Part shown: positions 1 to 7,417 of the stretch, one piece after another | How the letters are laid out: each line of letters opens with the position of its first letter | How positions within the stretch are numbered: the first letter of the stretch is position 1 | NCBI GenBank assembly: GCA_018057635.1 | Contig: JAGPDJ010000109.1 | Span: forward strand, 1 to 7,417 | DNA length: 7,417 nucleotides | Source of the DNA: Ferruginibacter sp. | Lineage (GTDB): Bacteria; Bacteroidota; Bacteroidia; Chitinophagales; Chitinophagaceae | Direction: 5' to 3' | The notes under the pieces: generated by a model | Told to the model about the DNA's origin: nothing | The model's input: only the letters and a program-made list of their open reading frames with translations | Database searches by the model: none | Program-made: the position numbers and the translations under genes

Positions 1-3000
1 TTGACAGCAGGTCATAGGCCAAAATCCACGGGAAATTATCTGCACCACGTATCCAAACTTTATTATCAGGGTTGGGAGATTGCCCATGGTTCCTGTAATT
101 AAAATCAATGCGCAGTTGTTTACCGGAACTGTAATTAGCCAGGTTCCAGGTCATCAGTAAACTATCGGTTCCCAAAACACCATAAGCAGACTGATCGAGT
201 GTGATGGCCCGGTTTCCATTCAAAGCAAAACCGGTGTTTACAAAAGTTCTTGCCCTGCCCCGGGCAGATACTGTTTTAAAATCAGTTCTGTCATCGCCAT
301 CCAAACCTATAGTATTAGCAGTGTATTCTTTAACTATTGTTGATTCAAAACCATCAGTAACGGGTAAGGTTAGTGGAGGATTTGCAAGATGTTTGATAAT
401 AGTAACCACTGTATCATCCTGTGGAAAAGCATCTCCTGTTTTCGTAACCCACGACCTGATTGTATAAACACCGGGCAATGCAAATGCAGCAGTTGGTGCA
501 AAAGTATGTGTATATGTTGCGAGTGAAGCAATGTTTATATTCACATTTTCTGTTATTACAGCACCTGCATTTACCTGGTACGACAAATTATAACTTCCGG
601 ATGAAATTGTATTATCCAGGTTCTTTATGTTCAGTTTAACCTGTTCAAATGCTGATAAATAAACAGATGTAAACTGCCTGCCTGTAACAGGAGCTTCTAT
701 AGACACCGCTTTAAAGTTATTATCAAAAGACGGCAGGCTGCATGTTCCAGTTGACGGTATTAATTTTATGCCCATACTTCTTCTGCCACTAATTGAACCA
801 TTCTTTGCTGTTACAGCAAATAAATAGGTTTTGCTGCTTTCCAGTCCGGATACTAAAAAATTACTGGCAGTTGTATTGCCAATAAGCCGCATACTATCGG
901 TATCCAGTTGAAAAATATCGTATGAAGTTGCTGAAGCAATGGCGGCCCAGTTTAACTGTGCATATCCTTCACAGGGAATTGTGCCGGTGATAAATGGCTG
1001 TCCGAGTACCGTAAAATTAAAGTCACTCTGATCTGTATACGCAGTTGTGTTCCGGCTTACCCTGATAAGATAATTATTAGAAGCAATGGCAGGCACTGTA
1101 AAATTAAATGACCTTGCTGATGCAGCCACACTGTTGCTGCCAACACCTGCTGCATTCCAGGTGCTGCCGTTATTATCTGAATATTCCACTGTAAATGTAT
1201 TGCTTTCATCGCCATAAGCAGTCCAGCGGATGGTTTCTGTTTCTCCCGGAACAAGCGTTTCACCACCCGAAGGATATTCCACCGTAACTCCGTTCATATC
1301 TGCCTCGTAAGTAAGAAAATATGTTTGAGGGCCCTGGGGAATAGCAAATCCATTTATATTAATATTATAAGTTCCGGCAACCGGGTTATTAATTACAACC
1401 TGTTCCATATTATTGGTATGGTCTGCCCCTTCTGTTGCAATATTTGTTACCAGCACCGGGTTCAGAACCAGTGGTAAATGTACCAATGAAGACGGTTCCG
1501 TAACGGTAAGGTCTAAGTCATTTACCAGCGTTACGGATGCATTGGCAGTAGCCGGATGGTCGGCCCAAACCAGCATTACTTTCAACCGCCTGGCGCCGGC
1601 GGGCACAACAATATTATATGCATGATTCTGAGTTGTAGCAATGCTGTTGCTGAAATACCGGTTATCTTCCAATGCTTTAGCAGCTTTGCCGGCATTCAGC
1701 ATACCGAAACCATATGTATAATCCGGACCGGGATTGCCAAGATCATCGGCTGTATTGCACATCAGGGCTTTTAACAGGCCCGCTTTGGCGTTAGCACCGG
1801 CATGCAGTTTCCGGTAATCTTCCTGTAACAAAGCAGTAACGCCGGTAATAACAGGAGCGGCCATACTGGTTCCATAATTAAGCTGGTAAGAATCAAACGG
1901 GTATGTAGAACGGGTTGCATACCCATTGGTTACGATCTCAGGCTTTATCCTGCCATCCTGCACCGGTCCACGGCTGCTGAAAGATGCAATATTATATGTT
2001 GCCTGGTCCATAGCACCGACTGTGATCACATTTTTTGCAGTTTGCCAGCCTGATTTCATTGTACCGTAAGATGTCGGATAACCCACACAGTTATAACTAC
2101 CGTCATTACCCGCTGCAATCACATGAAGCACTTCATCATAGTCTTTCATTTGTGCATCTACATAATTACTGAGTACATCATAAACCCTGTTTCCCGCACA
2201 GCCAATAGCAGATGAATAATAAGAATTATTAGTAGCTACCAGGTTGTAATCAGTTATATAAGTGGGCGTGAACAGGATCACATCACTGAACCACTGGCTC
2301 ACAATATGTGCTTTGGGTGCCATGCCCTGGTTGCGGGGATTTAAAAAACCTGCACCAGCAACGGTTCCGGATGTATGCGTTCCGTGATTGTCCCATGGAT
2401 AAGGATGCCTGCTGATGTTCTTCCCGTTAAAATCAATATGGGTTGATATGTCTGCATTATCACCAACCCCAATCACCACATTTTTTCCATTCAGGTTCCT
2501 GCCAGATATAGATTGCAGACTGCTGATATTATGTATTGAAATATCATTATAATTCATCACCTTGTCGCTGATGGTTTGTTCCCGTATATAACTTACGAAT
2601 GGCAGGGCGGCCAGGGTATTCAGTTTGCTGATGTCAGGCTGAATCAGAATATGATTTTTGAACCCGAATTTAGAAGGAACAATTACAATACCCAATGATT
2701 GCAAAACGCTTTCAGCTTCTTGTTTATTAAAAGAAGGAAAGATGCTGACAGCAAACCACCTGGTATCTTGCTTTTCTTTGCCGGAACTAAAATTATACAA
2801 AGCCGGGTCAATCTTAAAGTTTACAGGAACCGCGTTAATGGAAACGATATTATATTTTGAAGCAACGGAAAAATCAAACGACTTATTTATAACAGACAGA
2901 AATGAATTGGCCGGTATATATTCGTTTAGTTCAACACCGGCATTTTTAAGCTCTTTTTTACTATTATCAGCAGGCAGTGCTGAAAACTGTATCAATACAT

Positions 3001-3184
3001 AATAGTTATTGCCATATAATACAGGCAACAAATCACTTTTATTAAAAGTTTGTTTGATGATATTATCATTCGTGAAAAAATCTCCATTGGCAAAATTCAC
3101 TGGCCTGGTTTTCTCCTGTGCTTGTATAGTAATGCCAAAACATAGCAGGAACAGGAAAACTAAAAATTGACTGGTCTTGATCAT
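1..3184 (-). CDS. Secreted S8 family (subtilisin-like, Kp43-type) serine protease, C-terminus cut by window edge
   Basis: Reading the minus strand from ATG at 3184-3182 gives 1061 open codons with no stop before the left edge, so this is a partial gene. Residues 1-22 are a signal peptide (hydrophobic core, cleavage likely after IQA), so the protein is exported. Residues about 55-205 resemble the duplicated prodomain of Kp43-like subtilases. The catalytic domain spans about 225-500: Asp242 (GVGDNAD), His267 (NHGTHTSGT), oxyanion Asn360 (AAGNDG) and Ser440 (GTSMAAP). A Kp43-type beta-jelly-roll follows (about 505-625; VNDLDL at 554-559, GPQTYFLTYE near its end). Next come a Ser-Thr-rich/Kre9-KNH-like Ig domain opening with YPSGGE at 637-642, an FN3-like domain (about 728-813, Trp746), a CARDB/Ig-like stretch (about 820-930), and the start of a jelly-roll or MAM-like module. 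Family and catalysis are seen in sequence. The substrate is unknown. A type IX secretion tail is plausible, but it would lie outside the window. Confidence 0.93.
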   Translation of the reverse strand, partial: MIKTSQFLVFLFLLCFGITIQAQEKTRPVNFANGDFFTNDNIIKQTFNKSDLLPVLYGNNYYVLIQFSALPADNSKKELKNAGVELNEYIPANSFLSVINKSFDFSVASKYNIVSINAVPVNFKIDPALYNFSSGKEKQDTRWFAVSIFPSFNKQEAESVLQSLGIVIVPSKFGFKNHILIQPDISKLNTLAALPFVSYIREQTISDKVMNYNDISIHNISSLQSISGRNLNGKNVVIGVGDNADISTHIDFNGKNISRHPYPWDNHGTHTSGTVAGAGFLNPRNQGMAPKAHIVSQWFSDVILFTPTYITDYNLVATNNSYYSSAIGCAGNRVYDVLSNYVDAQMKDYDEVLHVIAAGNDGSYNCVGYPTSYGTMKSGWQTAKNVITVGAMDQATYNIASFSSRGPVQDGRIKPEIVTNGYATRSTYPFDSYQLNYGTSMAAPVITGVTALLQEDYRKLHAGANAKAGLLKALMCNTADDLGNPGPDYTYGFGMLNAGKAAKALEDNRYFSNSIATTQNHAYNIVVPAGARRLKVMLVWADHPATANASVTLVNDLDLTVTEPSSLVHLPLVLNPVLVTNIATEGADHTNNMEQVVINNPVAGTYNININGFAIPQGPQTYFLTYEADMNGVTVEYPSGGETLVPGETETIRWTAYGDESNTFTVEYSDNNGSTWNAAGVGSNSVAASARSFNFTVPAIASNNYLIRVSRNTTAYTDQSDFNFTVLGQPFITGTIPCEGYAQLNWAAIASATSYDIFQLDTDSMRLIGNTTASNFLVSGLESSKTYLFAVTAKNGSISGRRSMGIKLIPSTGTCSLPSFDNNFKAVSIEAPVTGRQFTSVYLSAFEQVKLNIKNLDNTISSGSYNLSYQVNAGAVITENVNINIASLATYTHTFAPTAAFALPGVYTIRSWVTKTGDAFPQDDTVVTIIKHLANPPLTLPVTDGFESTIVKEYTANTIGLDGDDRTDFKTVSARGRARTFVNTGFALNGNRAITLDQSAYGVLGTDSLLMTWNLANYSSGKQLRIDFNYRNHGQSPNPDNKVWIRGADNFPWILAYDLLS

Positions 3185-3226
3185 ACAATCAGTTACGGTT
3201 ATTATACAGGATGGTTTTAGATATCT

Positions 3227-3234
3227 CAAAAATA
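3227..3234 (-). promoter_or_regulatory. Candidate -7 promoter element of the S8 protease gene
   Basis: On the minus strand this octamer reads TATTTTTG, an exact match to the Bacteroidota -7 consensus TAnnTTTG. It lies 42 bases upstream of the protease ATG, which would give a leader of roughly 35 nt. No TTG -33 element is visible at the expected 18-20 base spacing, and the surroundings are AT-rich, so a chance match is possible. No Shine-Dalgarno sequence precedes the ATG, as is usual in this phylum. Confidence 0.4.
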
Positions 3235-3289
3235 TAAACAAATACAGGTATAATTGGTTTTGTTTAGCCTTTTTTGTTGAACGGATATA

Positions 3290-3318
3290 TTGATTCAGCA
3301 TGCTTCGTTGTATCTTTA
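3290..3318 (+). promoter_or_regulatory. Candidate mfd promoter (TTG -33, TATCTTTA -7)
   Basis: TTG at 3290-3292 and TATCTTTA at 3311-3318 are separated by 18 bases. The second element matches TAnnTTTG at all but the last base. Transcription would begin a few bases after 3318, almost at the mfd ATG at 3326, so the mRNA would be leaderless or nearly so. The same TTG can formally be read as an upstream in-frame start codon, but the promoter reading explains it better. Consensus and spacing are seen directly; promoter activity is inferred. Confidence 0.5.
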
Positions 3319-3325
3319 CAGCCGG

Positions 3326-6300
3326 ATGAACCTGGAAGTGTTGCTGAATTTGTACAAAAATGACCCCCGCTGTTTTCAGGTAGCGAACAGGATTTCTATG
3401 CAACAACCCCAGCACCTGCACCTGAAAGGTCTTCATGGCAGTGCTTCCCAGTTTGTACTGGCAGCCATTCACAGTATGCCCGTTTCTTCGGGCATCAATC
3501 ACCTGGTTGTGTTGAGGGATGCTGAAGAAGCAGCTTATTTTCACAACACGTTGGAGAACATTACCAATGCCCTGGATATTTTTTATTTCCCTTCTTCCTT
3601 CAAGAATAAAAAAAATTACCAGTTGCTTAACAGCAGCCATGTGATGTTGCGTACCGAAGCACTCACCAGGATCGCTTCTTCCATTGCAGGTGGAAGCAGG
3701 GAAATGGCGAAGAAAATCATTGTTACTTATCCCGAAGCCTTGTTTGAAAAAGTGGTGTTTTCTAAAACACTTACCGAGAATATTATCAGCATCAAACAGG
3801 CAGATATATTGGATGTGAATGCCATGCTGGAAAAATTTGTGAACCATGGATTCACCCGAACCGATTTTGTATATGAGCCGGGACAGTTTGCTGTTCGTGG
3901 CGGAATTCTCGATATCTATTCTTTTGGCAATGAAAAGCCCTATCGTATTGAGCTGTTTGGAAATGAAGTAGACAGCATCCGGATCTTTGATCCCGAGAAT
4001 CAGTTGAGTGAAAGAAAATTACTGCAGGTAAATATTATTCCAAATGTAGAAACACAGTTTGAGAGTGGTGACAAAGTTTCATTATTGGAATTTCTTCCCG
4101 AAAACACAGTTGTATGGATGCAGGACTGGGATTTTATAAAAGAAAAAATTGAACAGCAGGAAGAAGACCTTTCAATATTCCTCGATACAAAAGATATTAA
4201 TACAAGCCGCCAGCAAACAAGTGAAGATGAAAATGAAATAAACCGGAAAACTGATGTTGGCCTTTATGATTTTATAAATGCTGCTGAAGTTGAAAAACAA
4301 ATATCCGCCAGGCATATTATTGAAATGGGAAACAAAACGCATTTCCCCAATCTCCAATCTCCTATCTCCCAGCTGCTATTCTCTACAAAGGAACAACCCG
4401 CTTTCAACAGGCAATTCAACCTGCTGATCAGGAACCTGCAGGATTATGAAAAAGAACAATACAATATTTTCATATTTGCCGAAAATCCACGGCAGCTGGA
4501 AAGGCTGCACATTATTTTCAACGACCTGAAAGCAGAGATACAGGTTACTCCCATTGCAGTTTCTATTCACGAAGGTTTTATTGATGATGACCTTAAAATA
4601 GTTTGTTATACAGATCACCAGGTTTTTCAACGCTACCATAAATACAAAGTAAAACAGGCATTCAGCAAGAACAAAGCGCTTACTTTAAAAACACTCAGGG
4701 AATTACAGCCAGGTGATTATGTTTCACATATTGATCACGGAGTTGGTGTATACAGCGGACTTCAGAAAATTGAAGCAAATGGGCGTATGCAGGAAGCCGT
4801 ACGGATTCAATATAAAGATGGCGACCTGTTATATGTAAATATTTCCTCGCTGCATAAGATCAGTAAATACAGCGGAAAAGAAGGCAGCATTCCCAAAATG
4901 AATAAGCTGGGCAGTGATGTATGGAACAAGCTGAAAGAAAAAACAAAAAAGCAGGTAAAAGACATTGCCACCGACCTGATAAAATTGTATGCCCAGCGAA
5001 AAAGCCTGCATGGTTTTGCCCACAGCCCGGATAATTATATGCAAACTGAACTGGAAGCCAGTTTCATTTATGAAGACACACCAGACCAGGCAAAGGCCAG
5101 TGAAGACGTGAAACGTGACATGGAAAAAGATTCACCGATGGACAGGCTGGTATGCGGCGACGTTGGTTTTGGCAAAACGGAAGTTGCCGTAAGGGCCGCT
5201 TTTAAATCATGCGCCGACGGAAAGCAGGCTGCCGTGCTGGTTCCAACAACTATCCTTGCCTATCAGCATTATAAAACCTTTGGTGAACGGCTGAAAGATT
5301 TCCCGGTAACGGTAGATTTTATAAACCGGTTCAAATCTGCCAAAGAAAAAAAAGAGACTTTAAAAAAACTGGAAGAAGGAAAAATAGACATCATAATTGG
5401 TACGCATGCCCTGCTTGGGAAGGATGTAAAGTTCAAGGACCTGGGTGTTATGATCATTGATGAAGAACAAAAATTCGGGGTGTCGGCCAAAGAGAAATTA
5501 AAACAGATCCGCACTACGGTTGATTCACTAACGTTAACGGCTACTCCAATACCGCGTACCTTGCAATTCAGCCTCATGGGTGCAAGAGACCTCAGTATCA
5601 TCAATACCCCGCCACCCAACAGGCAGCCCATACAAACGGAAGTGATGGTGTTCAATGAAGATGCTATCCGGGATATCATTTATTATGAAACAGAAAGAGG
5701 TGGCCAGGTTTTTTTTATCCACAACCGGGTAAAAGGCCTTGCAGAAATGAAATCTTTTATACAGGGACTTTGCCCCGATGTCAGTATTGCCTATGCACAC
5801 GGACAAATGGAAGGAGATGAACTGGAAGATACCATCCTCGATTTCATGGATAAGAAATATGATGTGCTTGTTTGTACGAATATTGTAGAGAGTGGTGTAG
5901 ATATCCCTAATGTGAATACAATCATCGTTAACAATGCGCACCAGTTTGGATTAAGTGACCTGCACCAGTTGCGGGGAAGGGTTGGCCGGAGCAATAAAAA
6001 AGCATTTTGTTACCTGGTTGCCCCGCCCATGAGCACCATGCCTCCCGACAGCCGCAAAAGGTTAAGCACCCTGGAACAATACAGCGACCTCGGCAGCGGA
6101 TTCCAGATAGCCATGCGTGACCTGGATATCAGGGGCGCCGGCAATTTACTGGGTGGCGAGCAAAGCGGATTTATTGCAGAGATCGGTTTTGAAATGTACC
6201 AGAAAATACTGGATGAAGCGATCCGTGAATTAAAACGGAACGAATTCAGGGACTTGTATAAAGAAGAAATACAGAAACAGGATGATTTTGTAAGTGACTG

Positions 6301-6757
6301 CAGCATTGATACAGACCTGGAAATACTGATCCCTGATGAATATGTGGAAAGCATAACGGAAAGGCTTAGCCTTTATTCAAGGCTGGATAATTGTGAAACA
6401 GAAAAAGACCTGCAGGATTTTCATGTTGAAATGAATGACCGTTTTGGTCCCATACCTGCCCAGGTAGAAGACTTGTTTACAACGGTGAGATGCAGGAAAC
6501 TTTCTGTTGAACTTGGCTTTGAAAAACTCTTTTTAAAGAACAATACACTCAAATGTTTTTTTGTAAGCAATCCGGATTCGCCCTATTTTCAAAGTGATAC
6601 ATTCACAGGTATCCTTAAATTCCTGCAAACGGGTACCAATAAAGGAAAATTAAAACAGGTTGGTAAAAATGGAATTCTGATTGTAGATGATGTGAAAACC
6701 ATGAATGATTTGTTCTGGTTCATCAATAAAATGCATACCAGTATATTCAATAAATAA
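3326..6757 (+). CDS. mfd: Transcription-repair coupling factor Mfd
   Basis: Mfd is a cytoplasmic DNA translocase that removes RNA polymerase stalled at lesions and recruits UvrA for nucleotide excision repair. The 1143-residue product has the full family layout. The UvrB-like N-terminal module has a degenerate nucleotide site (LHGSAS at 36-41) and the UvrA-contact region around RGGILDIYSF (from 186). A variable linker and domain 3 follow. The CarD-like RNA-polymerase-interacting domain begins at GDYVSHIDHGVGVY (463). The RecG-like motor has Walker A GDVGFGKT (611-618), Walker B DEEQ (712-715), motif III TATPIPRT (738-745) and motif VI QLRGRVGR (881-888). The translocation motif AMRDLDIRGAGNLLG is at 929-943, and the C-terminal TRCF domain runs from about 997. 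All key residues are intact, so the protein should be functional. I chose ATG 3326 (MNLEVLLNLYK) over the in-frame TTG at 3290 because the family N-terminus fits it and the TTG overlaps a promoter. Divergent from the S8 protease gene. Confidence 0.97.
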   Translation: MNLEVLLNLYKNDPRCFQVANRISMQQPQHLHLKGLHGSASQFVLAAIHSMPVSSGINHLVVLRDAEEAAYFHNTLENITNALDIFYFPSSFKNKKNYQLLNSSHVMLRTEALTRIASSIAGGSREMAKKIIVTYPEALFEKVVFSKTLTENIISIKQADILDVNAMLEKFVNHGFTRTDFVYEPGQFAVRGGILDIYSFGNEKPYRIELFGNEVDSIRIFDPENQLSERKLLQVNIIPNVETQFESGDKVSLLEFLPENTVVWMQDWDFIKEKIEQQEEDLSIFLDTKDINTSRQQTSEDENEINRKTDVGLYDFINAAEVEKQISARHIIEMGNKTHFPNLQSPISQLLFSTKEQPAFNRQFNLLIRNLQDYEKEQYNIFIFAENPRQLERLHIIFNDLKAEIQVTPIAVSIHEGFIDDDLKIVCYTDHQVFQRYHKYKVKQAFSKNKALTLKTLRELQPGDYVSHIDHGVGVYSGLQKIEANGRMQEAVRIQYKDGDLLYVNISSLHKISKYSGKEGSIPKMNKLGSDVWNKLKEKTKKQVKDIATDLIKLYAQRKSLHGFAHSPDNYMQTELEASFIYEDTPDQAKASEDVKRDMEKDSPMDRLVCGDVGFGKTEVAVRAAFKSCADGKQAAVLVPTTILAYQHYKTFGERLKDFPVTVDFINRFKSAKEKKETLKKLEEGKIDIIIGTHALLGKDVKFKDLGVMIIDEEQKFGVSAKEKLKQIRTTVDSLTLTATPIPRTLQFSLMGARDLSIINTPPPNRQPIQTEVMVFNEDAIRDIIYYETERGGQVFFIHNRVKGLAEMKSFIQGLCPDVSIAYAHGQMEGDELEDTILDFMDKKYDVLVCTNIVESGVDIPNVNTIIVNNAHQFGLSDLHQLRGRVGRSNKKAFCYLVAPPMSTMPPDSRKRLSTLEQYSDLGSGFQIAMRDLDIRGAGNLLGGEQSGFIAEIGFEMYQKILDEAIRELKRNEFRDLYKEEIQKQDDFVSDCSIDTDLEILIPDEYVESITERLSLYSRLDNCETEKDLQDFHVEMNDRFGPIPAQVEDLFTTVRCRKLSVELGFEKLFLKNNTLKCFFVSNPDSPYFQSDTFTGILKFLQTGTNKGKLKQVGKNGILIVDDVKTMNDLFWFINKMHTSIFNK
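4349..4369 (+). repeat. Three tandem heptamers (AATCTCC, AATCTCC, TATCTCC) inside mfd
   Basis: Three 7-base units lie head to tail, the third differing at its first base. The 21 bases begin exactly at a codon boundary and encode NLQSPIS (Mfd residues 342-348), in the poorly conserved linker after the UvrB-like module. Further C-rich sequence flanks the block (CCCC before, an extra C after). Because 7 is not a multiple of 3, gain or loss of one unit would shift the frame, while three units preserve it. The repeat is seen directly; its origin by slippage or insertion is inferred. Confidence 0.8.
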
Positions 6758-6760
6758 TAT

Positions 6761-6780
6761 TGCCACCCCGGCATGTTTTT
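6761..6780 (+). terminator. Weak intrinsic terminator candidate after mfd
   Basis: Three bases after the mfd stop codon a short GC-rich hairpin can form: TGCC (6761-6764) pairs with GGCA (6770-6773) around the loop ACCCC. It is followed by TG and five T residues (6776-6780). The location is right for ending mfd transcription, but the four-pair stem is short, so it may be inefficient or coincidental. Confidence 0.4.
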
Positions 6781-6913
6781 CCAAATTTCTTTTCAATAGA
6801 CTGTAATTGAAAAACTGCATCCAAAGAGCTTACCTAATCACAACCCCACTCCAAAGCAGAGAGGCGAATAACCTCAAACATTAAGGGTTCCCTTGAAACA
6901 ATTAAATTCTAAA
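6781..6913. other. Intergenic stretch with two short dyads, no gene seen
   Basis: This non-coding stretch between mfd and the next promoter contains two small inverted repeats. GAGG (6861-6864) faces CCTC (6872-6875) across 7 bases. TTAAGGG (6881-6887) faces CCCTTGA (6890-6896) across 2 bases, with one G-T pair. The second has too small a spacer for a good RNA hairpin and looks more like a protein-binding dyad, if it is anything. No ORF, tRNA or recognisable small RNA was found here. Confidence 0.35.
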
Positions 6914-6942
6914 TTGACAATACCGAAAAATTCTTACATTTT
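6914..6942 (+). promoter_or_regulatory. Candidate promoter of the TraB/GumN-family gene (TTG -33, TACATTTT -7)
   Basis: TTG (6914-6916) and TACATTTT (6935-6942) are separated by 18 bases, the same spacing as the mfd promoter candidate. The -7 element matches TAnnTTTG except at the last position. Transcription from here would give a leader of about 80-85 nt before the ATG at 7032. The surrounding T-run makes a partial match easier to get by chance. Confidence 0.45.
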
Positions 6943-6995
6943 TTTTACAGGGCTGTAATTATTTATAGAGATAGGCTACTTATATACTGTTAACC

Positions 6996-7003
6996 GTCCG
7001 GAC
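6996..7003. promoter_or_regulatory. Perfect 8-bp palindrome GTCCGGAC in the leader of the TraB/GumN-family gene
   Basis: GTCCGGAC is identical to its reverse complement and forms a GC-rich island in otherwise AT-rich sequence, 28 bases upstream of the ATG. It could be part of an operator or simply chance. It is too short to assign to a known regulator, and the flanking bases do not extend the symmetry. Confidence 0.25.
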
Positions 7004-7031
7004 AATTATTCATGTTTAATCTTTAAAAAAA

Positions 7032-7417
7032 ATGAGCATTTATCGTTTAACAAAAATTAAAACCCTTATAGAAAATGCTGTAATTCATTACACAGTTATA
7101 TGTATACTGGCGACTGGCTTGATATTTATTCATCCTGTTAAAGCACAACAACAAACTGATAAACCGGGGAATTTTTATGCTATAACAGGCAATGGACTAA
7201 CAGACACTTCATGGCTTTTTGGAACCTATCACCTGGCAAAAAGCAGCTATTTAGATGAAGTGCCGGCAGTTATGAATGCATTTAAAAAATCAAACGGGGT
7301 TGTGGTGGAACTGGTGATTGATTCTGCCAAATTACCTGCTATCTATACAATGGGCATGTTAAAGGATAAAAAGTTAACAGACCTGCTGGATAAGCCTTTT
7401 TCAGACAGTCTTGAAAC
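7032..7417 (+). CDS. TraB/GumN family protein, secreted, C-terminus cut by window edge
   Basis: 128 complete codons plus two bases are visible, less than half of a typical family member (about 280-300 aa). Residues 1-38 form a signal peptide: basic start, hydrophobic segment about 22-34, likely cleavage after VKA before a run of Gln, so the product is exported to the periplasm or cell envelope. The mature part opens with the family signature: FYAITGNGL (48-56), then LFGTYH (62-67), which carries the conserved GxxH (Gly64, His67), then VVVEL with Glu93. In the related eukaryotic TIKI proteins these residues belong to a metal-dependent protease fold. Activity and substrate of bacterial members are largely unknown, so no reaction is assigned. 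ATG 7032 is supported by an in-frame TAA at 7017-7019 and an A-rich tract just upstream; there is no Shine-Dalgarno sequence. It follows mfd on the same strand after 274 bases and is probably transcribed separately. Confidence 0.88.
   Translation, partial: MSIYRLTKIKTLIENAVIHYTVICILATGLIFIHPVKAQQQTDKPGNFYAITGNGLTDTSWLFGTYHLAKSSYLDEVPAVMNAFKKSNGVVVELVIDSAKLPAIYTMGMLKDKKLTDLLDKPFSDSLE

Noticed and set aside
2658..3002. Plus-strand ORF of 114 codons
   Set aside because: Antisense to the prodomain of the S8 protease, whose minus-strand frame gives a clear family match through this region.
3290..3325. Extension of Mfd by 12 residues from TTG 3290
   Set aside because: A rare start codon overlapping a promoter-like element; the ATG at 3326 fits the family N-terminus better.
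5269..5679. Minus-strand ORF of 136 codons opposite mfd
   Set aside because: It lies wholly antisense to the conserved motor domain of mfd, and its sequence matches no family I recognise. It is a shadow of the coding strand.
5534..5941. Minus-strand ORF of 135 codons opposite mfd
   Set aside because: Antisense to conserved helicase motifs and overlapping another shadow ORF, with no start signal or recognisable domain.
7012..7026. Tiny ORF (MFNL, stop) just before the TraB/GumN start
   Set aside because: Four codons with no support. It could be an upstream leader peptide in principle, but nothing in the sequence argues for that.
6801..7085. Repeated octamer CTGTAATT at 6801-6808, 6953-6960 and 7078-7085
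   Set aside because: Irregular spacing, the last copy inside a coding region, and a fourth copy in unrelated coding sequence at 129-136. This is consistent with chance in AT-rich DNA.

Overview
The window looks like a piece of a Bacteroidota chromosome, most likely Chitinophagales/Chitinophagaceae or a near relative. This rests on moderate-to-low GC, start codons without Shine-Dalgarno sequences, several matches to the Bacteroidota promoter pattern (TTG, about 18-19 nt, TAnnTTTG), a Bacteroidota-style Mfd, and a large secreted multidomain subtilase. The genus is inferred from overall flavour and cannot be proven from this sequence.

Layout: positions 1-3184 are the N-terminal 1061 codons of a secreted S8 (subtilisin-like, Kp43-type) protease on the minus strand. 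Its C-terminus runs off the left edge. A 141-base divergent intergenic region holds promoter candidates for both flanking genes. Positions 3326-6757 on the plus strand are a complete mfd gene (transcription-repair coupling factor, 1143 aa). A 274-base intergenic stretch follows, with a weak terminator-like hairpin, two short dyads, a good promoter candidate and a perfect 8-bp palindrome. At 7032 a plus-strand gene for a secreted TraB/GumN-family protein begins and is cut by the right edge.

The three genes show no evident functional link. The protease is exported and degradative, Mfd is a cytoplasmic DNA-repair motor, and the TraB/GumN protein is exported with a presumed metalloprotease-like fold. 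Each appears to have its own promoter, so they are probably three separate transcription units. I see no RNA gene, insertion sequence, CRISPR array or phage module, and no convincing new system. The most notable small-scale items are a codon-aligned triple heptamer repeat inside mfd, and an apparent mfd start (TTG at 3290) that is better read as a promoter -33 element in front of a nearly leaderless ATG.
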